In this document: positions 23,066-30,979 of the stretch, piece after piece
How the letters are laid out: every line of letters begins with the position of its first letter
How positions within the stretch are numbered: position 1 is the first letter of the stretch
Origin: SIG440 sp045648205
GTDB lineage: Bacteria; Bacillota; Clostridia; Monoglobales; Monoglobaceae
Reading direction: 5' to 3'
DNA: 37,087 nt
NCBI GenBank assembly: GCA_045648205.1
Contig: JAZRNM010000005.1
Location: forward strand, 1 to 37,087
The notes under the pieces: generated by a model
Database searches by the model: none
Seen by the model: the letters and a program-made list of their open reading frames with translations, nothing else
Told to the model about the DNA's origin: nothing
Made by a program: the position numbers and the translations under genes

Positions 23066-23848
23066 TTAAGTAAGTGTTTTTATGGATATATTTACACATT
23101 TGGTTATAATCGAAGTGCTGTATTCAACCGATTTGCTCAAAAGTTGTTGCACATCGCGTGAAATTTTTGGAATATCGCACGGATACTTCAGGGAAATCTC
23201 AACATTGATATCAATGCAACCATTAAAGTCAGGAACACTTTGTATTTTGTGAACCTGAACTATTTCGGGTATTTTGGATAGCTCAAAACGGCAGATATCT
23301 GAAAAGACACGCGGTGAAATCTTGAAACTTCCCAAATAGCTGTAAGACGGTCTTATAACAGTTTTTTCTGACAAATGGTTTCTGAGAGAATTAAGAAGAT
23401 AGCCGGAAAATTGTTTTTTCACCTCAACTACAGGGGCGGGGATGATGTGCTTGCCTTTTTTGTTTCGCATAAAAGACGCCGTTGCGATTTCTTCAGGTGT
23501 TGCGATGTCCTCTATATGAAAAATTTCTTCAATTTCAGGTAGATTTAGTCGCTTTGCAATCAACTTGACCATGTTCTCTGATGTGCCGATAATAAGCACC
23601 GATTTAAGCTTTTTGCTTTTCAGAGCACTTTTTATTTCTGTGGCATGTTGTTCGTTATCAAAAATTGCACATCTAACAGATGCCATCTTGGTTTTTTCGT
23701 GTTTTGCAGACTTTCCTGCGAGTATTTGGTTCTTTGAGATAAGCAACCCGTCATCAATGATGCCTTCAATCTTATGCTCACGAACAAGATCCGTACAATG
23801 GAAACTTTTACCTGTACCTGATTTACCAACAAGGGCAAAAACTTTCAT
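23066..23848 (-). CDS. P-loop ATPase fused to an Asp23/Gls24-like domain
   Basis: A 260-residue protein. The N-terminus has a P-loop ALVGKSGTGKSF (about 6-17) in a small kinase-like domain to about residue 130, with FHIEDIATPEEIATASFMRNK in the middle. The C-terminal part (about 160-258) matches the Asp23/Gls24 alkaline-shock fold: GSFKISPRVFSDICRFE, IPEIVQVHKI, then CDINVEISLKYP-type strands and VQQLLSKSVEYSTSIITKCV, ending in VNISIKTL. Asp23 proteins act at the membrane in envelope stress. Such fusions occur in Clostridia but I know no function. Its ATG follows the rex stop by three bases, so they are coupled. Confidence 0.78.
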   Translation of the reverse strand: MKVFALVGKSGTGKSFHCTDLVREHKIEGIIDDGLLISKNQILAGKSAKHEKTKMASVRCAIFDNEQHATEIKSALKSKKLKSVLIIGTSENMVKLIAKRLNLPEIEEIFHIEDIATPEEIATASFMRNKKGKHIIPAPVVEVKKQFSGYLLNSLRNHLSEKTVIRPSYSYLGSFKISPRVFSDICRFELSKIPEIVQVHKIQSVPDFNGCIDINVEISLKYPCDIPKISRDVQQLLSKSVEYSTSIITKCVNISIKTLT

Positions 23849-23851
23849 AGC

Positions 23852-24496
23852 TTATTCCTCATTTTCTGGAATACGTCTTTCTGAAATTTTGTAACAAAGA
23901 CGCATCAGACTGTCGCCCAGATGGATATTTTCTACAACGGTATCATCATTTGCCGGAAGCTCTGCATATGAAAAGTTGAGGAAAGCCTTTATCCCATAAG
24001 ATGAGAGCTCATTGGCAACTTGTGACGCCACGGTTCTGGGCACAGAAAGAATTGCCATTGTGGGGGTATTTTCGTCAACAAAACTTTTGATATCCTTGTA
24101 ATCCATAACGATAAGATTGTTGATTTCCATACCGATTTTTTCGGGATCGTTGTCAAAAATACCTATCAATTTAAATCCACGCTTCTCAAAATTTGTGTTT
24201 CTCGTAAGGGCATGGCCTATGTTTCCGGCACCAACCAGAATTGCCTTGTAGCGATAATTTAAGCCGAGAATACTCGCTATCTCTCCATAAAGATACTCAA
24301 CATTATATCCATATCCTTGTTGACCAAAACCACCAAAACAGTTAAGGTCCTGGCGTATTTGTGAGGCTGTGATGCCCATACGCTGACTGAGTTCTTTTGA
24401 AGATATTCTTTCAACACCCAAATTCAGCAGTTCACCGAGATATCTGTAATATCGGGGCAATCTGTTTATAACAGAAGCTGAAACGTTTTTTTCCAT
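23852..24496 (-). CDS. rex: redox-sensing repressor Rex
   Basis: A 214-residue NADH/NAD+-sensing repressor. The N-terminal winged helix has VINRLPRYYRYL and ERISSKELSQRMGITASQIR with DLNCFGGFGQQGYGY. The C-terminal Rossmann domain has the dinucleotide motif ILVGAGNIGHAL, and a last helix swaps between subunits. It represses fermentation or respiration genes when NADH is low. It follows icd by 58 bases across a palindromic element. I did not find a clear Rex operator (TTGTTAA-N4-TTAACAA type) in the window, so its targets may lie elsewhere. Confidence 0.96.
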   Translation of the reverse strand: MEKNVSASVINRLPRYYRYLGELLNLGVERISSKELSQRMGITASQIRQDLNCFGGFGQQGYGYNVEYLYGEIASILGLNYRYKAILVGAGNIGHALTRNTNFEKRGFKLIGIFDNDPEKIGMEINNLIVMDYKDIKSFVDENTPTMAILSVPRTVASQVANELSSYGIKAFLNFSYAELPANDDTVVENIHLGDSLMRLCYKISERRIPENEE

Positions 24497-24518
24497 AGGA
24501 TTTTTCCTCCGTTTACTG

Positions 24519-24542
24519 TGTCACCAAAAACAATTGGTGACA
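24519..24542. repeat. perfect inverted repeat between icd and rex
   Basis: TGTCACCAA (24519-24527), six bases, TTGGTGACA (24534-24542). It is just downstream of icd and 22 bases before the rex ATG, at the leader of rex. No T-run follows on the minus strand, so it is either a weak terminator/attenuator or an operator. Confidence 0.7.
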
Positions 24543-24554
24543 TAATTCAAAAAA

Positions 24555-25766
24555 TTAAAGCATAGCCTTCAGGGTGTCGTTTACCGCAAGCAAGAAGTCC
24601 TCGGTGTTAACCTTCTTTTTGTTTTCGAGATTTGAAAGAAGATAGAGGTCACCTGTCATTATGCCATCCTCAATGGTCTTGATAGTTGCTTTTTCAAGCT
24701 TGTCTGCAAAATCACAAAGGTCAGCGAGACCGTCAAGCTCACCTCTCTTGCGAAGGGCGCCTGTCCAGGCAAACAGTGTTGCAACACTGTTTGTGGAGGT
24801 TTCTTCACCTTTAAGATGCTTGTAGTAGTGTCTCTGAACTGTACCGTGAGCAGCCTCGTATTCGTATGTTCCGTCAGGTGACACCAGAACTGATGTCATC
24901 ATAGCCAAACTTCCGTAAGCTGTTGCAACCATATCAGACATAACATCACCGTCATAGTTCTTGCAGGCCCAAATGTATCCGCCGTCAGAGCGAATTACAC
25001 GTGCAACCGCATCATCGATGAGTGTGTAGAAATATTCAATACCTGCGTTGTCAAACTTTTCCTTGTATTCAGCTTCAAATATTTCATTGAAAATATCTTT
25101 GAATCTGTGGTCATATTTTTTTGAGATTGTATCTTTTGTTGCAAACCATATATCTTGTTTTGTGTCAAGAGCATAATTGAAACAGCAACGGGCAAAGCTT
25201 GCTATTGACTGGTCAACATTGTGAAGACCTTGAATTATGCCGGCACTTTTGTCAAATTCGTGAATAGTCTGACGGATTTCGTTGCCGTCCTTGTCGGTGC
25301 AGACAATCTCACATTTTGAACCCATTGGCACTTGCATTTCTGTGTTTTTGTAAACATCACCGTATGCGTGACGGGCAATTGTTATTGGCTTTGTCCAGGT
25401 GGGAATGTATGGTGTAATTCCTTTTACAATAATCGGTGCGCGGAAAACTGTTCCGTCAAGAATTGCACGGATAGTACCATTGGGAGATTTCCACATTTCC
25501 TTGAGGTTATATTCCTTAACCCTCTCTGCGTTTGGTGTTATGGTTGCGCATTTAACCGCAACACCATATTTTTTTGTTGCGTTGGCAGAATCAAATGTAA
25601 CCTGGTCGTTTGTTTCGTTTCTGTATTCAAGACCAAGGTCATAGTATTCTGATTTGAGGTCAACATATGGAAGAATGAGGATATCCTTTATCATTTTCCA
25701 TATAATTCGTGTCATTTCATCTCCATCCATCTCAACGAGAGGGGTGGTCATTTTTATCTTATTCAT
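24555..25766 (-). CDS. icd: NADP-dependent isocitrate dehydrogenase, dimeric type
   Basis: A 403-residue isocitrate dehydrogenase of the type found as a homodimer in mitochondria and some bacteria. The start is PLVEMDGDEMTRIIWKMIKD. Later segments WKSPNGTIRAILDGTVFR and YEAAHGTVQRHYYKHLKGE are hallmark isocitrate and NADP-binding regions, and DGDVMSDMVATAYGSLAMM supplies the metal-site aspartates. It yields 2-oxoglutarate, NADPH and CO2. It follows aconitase by 20 bases, so the two form an operon for the oxidative branch from citrate, which supplies glutamate carbon and NADPH. Confidence 0.97.
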   Translation of the reverse strand: MNKIKMTTPLVEMDGDEMTRIIWKMIKDILILPYVDLKSEYYDLGLEYRNETNDQVTFDSANATKKYGVAVKCATITPNAERVKEYNLKEMWKSPNGTIRAILDGTVFRAPIIVKGITPYIPTWTKPITIARHAYGDVYKNTEMQVPMGSKCEIVCTDKDGNEIRQTIHEFDKSAGIIQGLHNVDQSIASFARCCFNYALDTKQDIWFATKDTISKKYDHRFKDIFNEIFEAEYKEKFDNAGIEYFYTLIDDAVARVIRSDGGYIWACKNYDGDVMSDMVATAYGSLAMMTSVLVSPDGTYEYEAAHGTVQRHYYKHLKGEETSTNSVATLFAWTGALRKRGELDGLADLCDFADKLEKATIKTIEDGIMTGDLYLLSNLENKKKVNTEDFLLAVNDTLKAML

Positions 25767-25786
25767 AATAACAGTCCTTTCGGTTT

Positions 25787-27721
25787 TTATTTGCTGTTCT
25801 CTCTTGTGTAGTTCAGAAGTCCGCCTGCTTTGAGCATTTCTCTCTGACGGTCTGAAAGGTCAAGCTTAACCTTGAAATCAAATCCCTTGGTGACATTTGT
25901 TACAGTGAGCTCCGTATCGTTTGTCATAACGTTTTTGAGATTTGTCATCTTCAGCTCGTCCATCTGGTCAATTCTGTCATAATCTGCTTCGTTTACGAAG
26001 GTGAGCGGAATTATGCCTGCATTAATCAGATTTGCCATATGAATTCTTGCGAAAGATTTAACTATAACTGCCTTAACACCGAGATAAAGAGGTGCAAGTG
26101 CTGCGTGTTCACGTGATGAACCCTGACCATAGTTTGAACCACCTACAATTATGCTTTTGCCAAGTTCCAATGCTCTGTCGTGGAATTTTTCATCGCATAC
26201 GGCAAAACAATATTCTGAAATCTTTGGTATATTTGAGCGTAGTGGCAATATTTTTGCACCCGCAGGCATAATGTGGTCTGTTGTGATGTTGTCACCAACC
26301 TTGAGACTACATTTTGCATCAATTTCATCTGCCATTGCATCAGAAACCGGGAAGGGCTTGATGTTTGGACCTCTGAGAACCTCAACTGTGTCCATTTCAG
26401 CCTCCGAAACGGGAGGAACAACCATATTGTCATTGATTGTGAACACTTCAGGGAGTTCAAAGTTTGGCATTTCGCCTAAAGTTCTCGGGTCTGTCAAAAC
26501 ACCTGAAAGAGCAGATGCTGCAGCGAGTTCAGGAGAAACAAGATAAATTTGTCCGTCTTTTGTGCCGGAACGGCCTTCAAAGTTTCTGTTGAAGGTACGA
26601 AGTGAAATACCGCCTGAGTTGGGTGACTGACCCATACCAATGCAAGGTCCGCAAGCACTTTCCAAAATTCTTGCACCTGCATCAATCATATCTGAAAGAG
26701 CTCCGCAAGCGGCAAGCATATTAAGAACCTGTTTTGAACCGGGAGCAATTGAAAGTGACACATCAGGATGAACAGTTTTGCCTTTGAGAATATATGCAAC
26801 TTTCAGCATATCAAGGAGTGAAGAGTTGGTGCAGGAACCAATGCAAACCTGGTCAATCTTCATTTCGCCAATTTCTGCAACTGATTTAACATTATCAGGA
26901 GAATGAGGACAAGCAGCCAAAGGAACGAGTTCACTGAGGTTGATGTCAATTCTTTCGTCATATACTGCATCACTATCAGCAGAGAGAGGAGTGAAGTCTT
27001 CTTCTCTTGCCTGAGCCTTCAAAAACTCCCTTGTTGTTTCATCAGATGGAAAAATAGAGGTTGTAGCTCCGAGTTCTGCACCCATATTCGTAATTGTTGC
27101 ACGTTCGGGAACAGAAAGGGTTTTTACACCTTCGCCCGTATATTCAATAATTTTTCCAACGCCACCCTTTACAGAAAGTCTGCGAAGAACCTCTAAGATT
27201 ACGTCCTTTGCAGCAACCCAGGGTGAAAGCTTTCCGGTGAGGTTAACCTGAACAATTTTAGGACAAGTTATGTAGTATGCGCCACAACCCATAGCAACAG
27301 CAACATCCATACCGCCCGCACCTATTGCGAGCATACCAATACCACCGCCTGTAGGGGTGTGACTGTCAGAACCGATTAAAGTTTTGCCAGGTTTTCCAAA
27401 TCTTTCAAGATGAACCTGATGGCAAATGCCGTTTCCTGGTCTTGAAAAATATATTCCGTGTTTTTTGCACACACTGCCGATGAATCTGTGGTCGTCTGCG
27501 TTTTCGAAACCACTCTGAAGAGTGTTGTGGTCAATGTATGCAACTGACTTTTCCGTTTTTACTCTGGGAACACCCATGGCCTCAAATTCAAGATAAGCCA
27601 TTGTTCCTGTTGCATCCTGAGTCAGTGTCTGGTCAATCTTAATTGAGATTTCCTGACCGGCAATCATTTCGCCTGATACGAGATGCTCTTTTATAATTTT
27701 TTGTGCTAATGTAAGTCCCAT
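25787..27721 (-). CDS. acn: aconitate hydratase
   Basis: A 644-residue aconitase with a [4Fe-4S] cluster, which converts citrate to isocitrate. Cluster Cys residues are in CIGSCTNSSLLDM and ACGPCIGMGQSPNSGG. Substrate-site segments include GSDSHTPTGGGIGMLAIGAG in the first half and GGSNYGQGSSREHAALAPLY in the swivel domain. The size and order fit the mitochondrial-like short aconitase rather than the 900-residue AcnA. The ATG at 27721 has AGGAGG upstream. A consensus promoter lies about 40 bases before the start. No citrate synthase is in the window. Confidence 0.97.
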   Translation of the reverse strand: MGLTLAQKIIKEHLVSGEMIAGQEISIKIDQTLTQDATGTMAYLEFEAMGVPRVKTEKSVAYIDHNTLQSGFENADDHRFIGSVCKKHGIYFSRPGNGICHQVHLERFGKPGKTLIGSDSHTPTGGGIGMLAIGAGGMDVAVAMGCGAYYITCPKIVQVNLTGKLSPWVAAKDVILEVLRRLSVKGGVGKIIEYTGEGVKTLSVPERATITNMGAELGATTSIFPSDETTREFLKAQAREEDFTPLSADSDAVYDERIDINLSELVPLAACPHSPDNVKSVAEIGEMKIDQVCIGSCTNSSLLDMLKVAYILKGKTVHPDVSLSIAPGSKQVLNMLAACGALSDMIDAGARILESACGPCIGMGQSPNSGGISLRTFNRNFEGRSGTKDGQIYLVSPELAAASALSGVLTDPRTLGEMPNFELPEVFTINDNMVVPPVSEAEMDTVEVLRGPNIKPFPVSDAMADEIDAKCSLKVGDNITTDHIMPAGAKILPLRSNIPKISEYCFAVCDEKFHDRALELGKSIIVGGSNYGQGSSREHAALAPLYLGVKAVIVKSFARIHMANLINAGIIPLTFVNEADYDRIDQMDELKMTNLKNVMTNDTELTVTNVTKGFDFKVKLDLSDRQREMLKAGGLLNYTRENSK

Positions 27722-27759
27722 GTTTTTCGGTCCTCCTAAATTTACTCATTATCTTTAAT

Positions 27760-27788
27760 ATTTTATACAAAAACAGACTTTTTGTCAA
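27760..27788 (-). promoter_or_regulatory. sigma-A promoter of acn-icd
   Basis: On the minus strand TTGACA (27788-27783), 17 bases, TAAAAT (27765-27760), 39 bases before the ATG. Confidence 0.75.
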
Positions 27789-27847
27789 GTATTACGGGAC
27801 TATATTGGTAAAATTTTAACAAGAGGAAAAATGAAACAAAATTCACA

Positions 27848-27947
27848 ATTTCCACAGAGTTATCCACAGTCTGAAGTGAGGTACAATAGTGTTTTTTGAA
27901 GATTTCAACATTATACAAAAAAAGTTATTCTTTTTACCTGTGGAAAA
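27848..27947. promoter_or_regulatory. cluster of DnaA-box-like 9-mers
   Basis: A perfect DnaA box TTATCCACA lies at 27860-27868. ATTTCCACA at 27848-27856 has two mismatches, and TTTTCCACA on the opposite strand (27939-27947) has one. They lie within 100 bases of AT-rich DNA between the divergent acn and ruvX genes. Together with the two promoters, this accounts for the 330-base gap at 27722-28053, which contains no gene. Confidence 0.55.
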
Positions 27948-27983
27948 GAAAGAGGTATATGAGACATTTATTAAAAAAAATAC

Positions 27984-28012
27984 TTGCTAACTGTGCATAT
28001 TTGTGTTAAAAT
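27984..28012 (+). promoter_or_regulatory. promoter of ruvX-yrzB
   Basis: TTGCTA (27984-27989), 17 bases, TAAAAT (28007-28012), about 42 bases before the ATG. Confidence 0.65.
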
Positions 28013-28053
28013 AAATGGGTGCAAATTGCAAAGTGGAGGGTTGAGATTCGGAA

Positions 28054-28467
28054 ATGATTCTTGGAGTAGATTTTGGCGACAGCCGAACGGGATATGCTGT
28101 GTCTGATGCGTTGGGTTTTTCGGCTAACACCTATGAAACCTTTCACGAAAAAAATATGATGAAGGTTGCTGAGCACACCATTGAGCTTGTTCAAAATCTT
28201 GGAGCGGAAAAGGTGGTTTTGGGGTTTCCGAAGAATATGAACGGGACAGTTGGTGACCGTGGCAAAAAAACCAAGACGTTAGCAAAAATCCTTAAAGAAA
28301 AACTGGATTGCCCCATTATTTTGTGGGATGAACGTCTCACTACGGTTTCAGCACACAATCTTATGAACGAGACAAATGTACGTGGCAAAAAACGGAAGGA
28401 TTCTGTTGATAAGATTGCTGCGGCGTTTATATTACAGGCATATTTGGATAGCTGCAAAAATGTCTGA
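28054..28467 (+). CDS. ruvX: RuvX/YqgF-type resolvase-fold nuclease
   Basis: A 137-residue RNase-H-fold protein: MILGVDFGDSRTGYAVSDAL with catalytic Asp at residue 6, then VVLGFPKNMNGTVGDRG, ILWDERLTTVSAH and the C-terminal KDSVDKIAAAFILQAYLD with acidic residues. It is a putative Holliday junction resolvase or, as shown for E. coli YqgF, involved in 16S rRNA 5' end maturation. The start at 28054 follows the ribosome binding site GGAGGG by 13 bases, longer than usual, but a TGA just upstream in frame leaves no other choice. It precedes yrzB as in Bacillus. Confidence 0.95.
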   Translation: MILGVDFGDSRTGYAVSDALGFSANTYETFHEKNMMKVAEHTIELVQNLGAEKVVLGFPKNMNGTVGDRGKKTKTLAKILKEKLDCPIILWDERLTTVSAHNLMNETNVRGKKRKDSVDKIAAAFILQAYLDSCKNV

Positions 28468-28489
28468 AATTTGAGAAGGAGAAAAGAAA

Positions 28490-28786
28490 ATGGCAGAAAA
28501 TTTTGAAAACGAAAATGAATTTTTGGTTGACCTTTTTGATGACGAGGGCAACAAACAGACAGTTGAACATCTTGACACGGTTCAGATTGACGGCAGTGAC
28601 TATGTCATTTGCATTCCTTACAAAGAGGAAGAAGATGACGAGGTTGATGAAGTTATCATTCTGAAAATCGTTTCAAGAGAAGACGGCACCTATGAATTGG
28701 CTTATGAAGAAGACCTTGAGGTTCTTGATAGAGCTTATGAGGAATTCAAAGCCAGAAATGCTGAACTTTTTGACTTTGAGGACTAA
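28490..28786 (+). CDS. yrzB: DUF1292 family protein, YrzB-like
   Basis: A 98-residue acidic protein of the DUF1292 family: NEFLVDLFDDEGNKQTVEHL, then DGSDYVICIPYKEEEDDEVD and VIILKIVSREDGTYELAYEE. The family is common in Firmicutes and usually lies next to ruvX, but has no established function. It has no membrane segment and no catalytic motif; the middle is a run of Glu and Asp. It starts 22 bases after ruvX with GAAGGAG upstream, and a terminator hairpin follows. Confidence 0.92.
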   Translation: MAENFENENEFLVDLFDDEGNKQTVEHLDTVQIDGSDYVICIPYKEEEDDEVDEVIILKIVSREDGTYELAYEEDLEVLDRAYEEFKARNAELFDFED

Positions 28787-28805
28787 TTACAAAAAAGAGA
28801 AAAAA

Positions 28806-28842
28806 GTTATTGGGTGACTCAGGTTGCCCGATAACATTTTTA
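28806..28842 (+). terminator. terminator after yrzB
   Basis: GTTATTGGG (28806-28814) pairs with CCCGATAAC (28827-28835), one G-T pair, followed by ATTTTTA. Confidence 0.8.
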
Positions 28843-28862
28843 TGTAAAAGAGGGTTTTTGAG

Positions 28863-30953
28863 ATAGTACTTATAATTGCAGAAAAACCGAGCCTTGCCAG
28901 AAATATTATAGCGGGGATTGGAAAGCTCAACAGATATGATGGATATTTTGAAGGTGAAGGTTACATTGTTACCTGGGCGTTTGGTCATTTGTTCTCCCTG
29001 GCTGATGTAGAGGCTTATGATGGTTATAATTCTTCGGATAAGCGCTGGTCAATGGATAATCTTCCTTGTTTTCCTAAAAAATTCATATTTGAGTTAAAAA
29101 AAGATAAGGAAAGACGAGAAGACCCAGGTGTCAGAAAACAGTTTGAGACAATAAGGTTTTTGTGCAACCGTGAAGATGTTGACACAATAATCAATGCAGG
29201 AGATGCTGACCGCGAAGGTGAAATAATTGTGAGAACCTGTATTGACAAGGCTCTTGAAAGTACGAAAGCTCTGAAAAGGATATGGCTGCCTGACCAGACT
29301 CCTCAGACGGTGAGGGAGGCATTGAATCTCCTGAAAGACGAAAGTGAGTTTGACAACCTTGCTAACGAGGGTTATGCCAGAACTTATATGGATTGGCTTT
29401 ATGGTGTTAACCTGACCCGTTATGCAACACTCAGGTCAGGAAATCTTTTGCGAGTGGGTAGGGTAATCGTGCCGATTGTCAAAGCAATATATGACCGGGA
29501 TATGGCAATAAGGAATTTTGTTCCCGACATATACTATGCAATTCAAAGCAAGGCTGAGACAAACGGGACTGAAATTGAACTGACCAGCAAGCAGAAATTC
29601 AGCAAAAATGAGTTTGAAAAAGCAAAAGCCTTATGCGTACAATATAATGCTGAGAAAGCGGTTGTTACTCACAAGAAAAAGAAGAAGGAAAGTATTTCAC
29701 CCGGAAAACTTTATTCACTTACAAAACTGCAAAACTTTCTTGGCAAAAAATACAAAATGTCTATGGCTGAAAGCCTTGAAATTGTTCAGGGACTTTATGA
29801 AAAAGGATATGTGACTTATCCGAGAACAAACTCAGAATATCTTGCAACTGCTGAACAAGGCAAGATAAAAACTATTCTGGAGTCAGTGAAGAAGTTAGGT
29901 TATCCTGTTGAATTTAAATTCAGAAAGAACATATTTGACGATTCAAAAATTGAGTCTCATTCAGCGTTGACGCCAACTTACAAAATTCCCGATAAAAACA
30001 AACTAACAGATGCAGAAATGAAGGTTTACAGTGCAATTATGAGGCGGTTTGTTGCAGTTTTCTGTGCCGAGGAATGCATTGCTGAAAAAACCGAAATAAA
30101 AATTTCAGTTGGGGAACTTGAGGAGTTTTCGCTTAAAGGGACTGTCATTGTGTCTCCCGGTTGGACCGCATATGATGACTATACAAAAAAAGATAAGCTT
30201 CTGCCCTCGGTTGAAAAGGGCGATGAGGTAAATATAAATTTTCAGCCAAAAGAAAAGGAAACAAGCCCGCCAAAACATTATACGATTGAAACTCTCAATA
30301 ATTATCTGAAAAATCCTTTTAAAGAGGAAAAGGCAAATGCTTCAGAGCAGGAAATTGAAGAGGAAGAATATCGGGCGATGTTTGAAGGACTTGAGCTTGG
30401 TACCGAGGCAACAAGAACGGGTATTATTGATAATGCAAGAAAGAGTCAATATATTCAGCTGAAAAAAGATACCTATACCATATTACCTGCAGGTGAAAAC
30501 CTGATTAAATCTTTATCAAGAATGAACATCAGTATGGACAAGTTCAAAACCTCCCAGATGGGTATGGCGCTGAAAAAGGTTTTCAAAAACACCGCAACAA
30601 TAGAAAATGTTGTGAGTCTGGTTCAAAATGAAATCAAATACATATTTGATGAAAATGAAAAAATGACGGAGACATTTGATGGATTTGTTGGAGACATTGC
30701 AGGAAATTGTCCAATCTGCGGAAAATTCGTGGTGCGGACAAGGTTTGGATACGGATGTCAGGGCTATGAAGACGGATGCAAATTCTCTGTAGGAAATGTA
30801 ATCTGTGAAAAAACCATTTCTATTGAGAATATGAAAAAATTATTAAAAGATGGAACAACAAGTCTTATTACAGGATTTGTTTCTAAAAAAAGCGGAAAAG
30901 AATTTTCTGCAAAGCTTGCTTTGGAAGATGGCAAGGTTATATTTAAGTTTTGA
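28863..30953 (+). CDS. topB: DNA topoisomerase III with no canonical start codon
   Basis: A type IA topoisomerase. From an ATA codon at 28863 the frame reads (I)VLIIAEKPSLARNIIAGIG, the conserved Toprim start with catalytic Glu at residue 7, then continues in frame through WAFGHLFSL. That gives 696 residues. Upstream, a TAA at 28845-28847 closes the frame and no ATG, GTG or TTG lies between. The first usual start is TTG at 28989, which would delete 42 residues including AEKPS and leave a dead enzyme. DADREGE is at about 114-120, the active-site Tyr in YVTYPRT is about 319, and a C-terminal zinc finger (CPICGKF, then CQGYEDGC) is present. A purine-rich AGAGGG lies about eight bases before the ATA. 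The start could be a rare ATA, or a lost ATG (a real mutation or a base error). Confidence 0.87.
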   Translation: MVLIIAEKPSLARNIIAGIGKLNRYDGYFEGEGYIVTWAFGHLFSLADVEAYDGYNSSDKRWSMDNLPCFPKKFIFELKKDKERREDPGVRKQFETIRFLCNREDVDTIINAGDADREGEIIVRTCIDKALESTKALKRIWLPDQTPQTVREALNLLKDESEFDNLANEGYARTYMDWLYGVNLTRYATLRSGNLLRVGRVIVPIVKAIYDRDMAIRNFVPDIYYAIQSKAETNGTEIELTSKQKFSKNEFEKAKALCVQYNAEKAVVTHKKKKKESISPGKLYSLTKLQNFLGKKYKMSMAESLEIVQGLYEKGYVTYPRTNSEYLATAEQGKIKTILESVKKLGYPVEFKFRKNIFDDSKIESHSALTPTYKIPDKNKLTDAEMKVYSAIMRRFVAVFCAEECIAEKTEIKISVGELEEFSLKGTVIVSPGWTAYDDYTKKDKLLPSVEKGDEVNINFQPKEKETSPPKHYTIETLNNYLKNPFKEEKANASEQEIEEEEYRAMFEGLELGTEATRTGIIDNARKSQYIQLKKDTYTILPAGENLIKSLSRMNISMDKFKTSQMGMALKKVFKNTATIENVVSLVQNEIKYIFDENEKMTETFDGFVGDIAGNCPICGKFVVRTRFGYGCQGYEDGCKFSVGNVICEKTISIENMKKLLKDGTTSLITGFVSKKSGKEFSAKLALEDGKVIFKF

Positions 30954-30979
30954 AGAAAAATGATAGAGGAGATGTTAGA

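Noticed and set aside
24500..24550. Rex operator upstream of rex
   Set aside because: The palindrome here is TGTCACCAA-N6-TTGGTGACA, not the TTGTTAA-N4-TTAACAA type.
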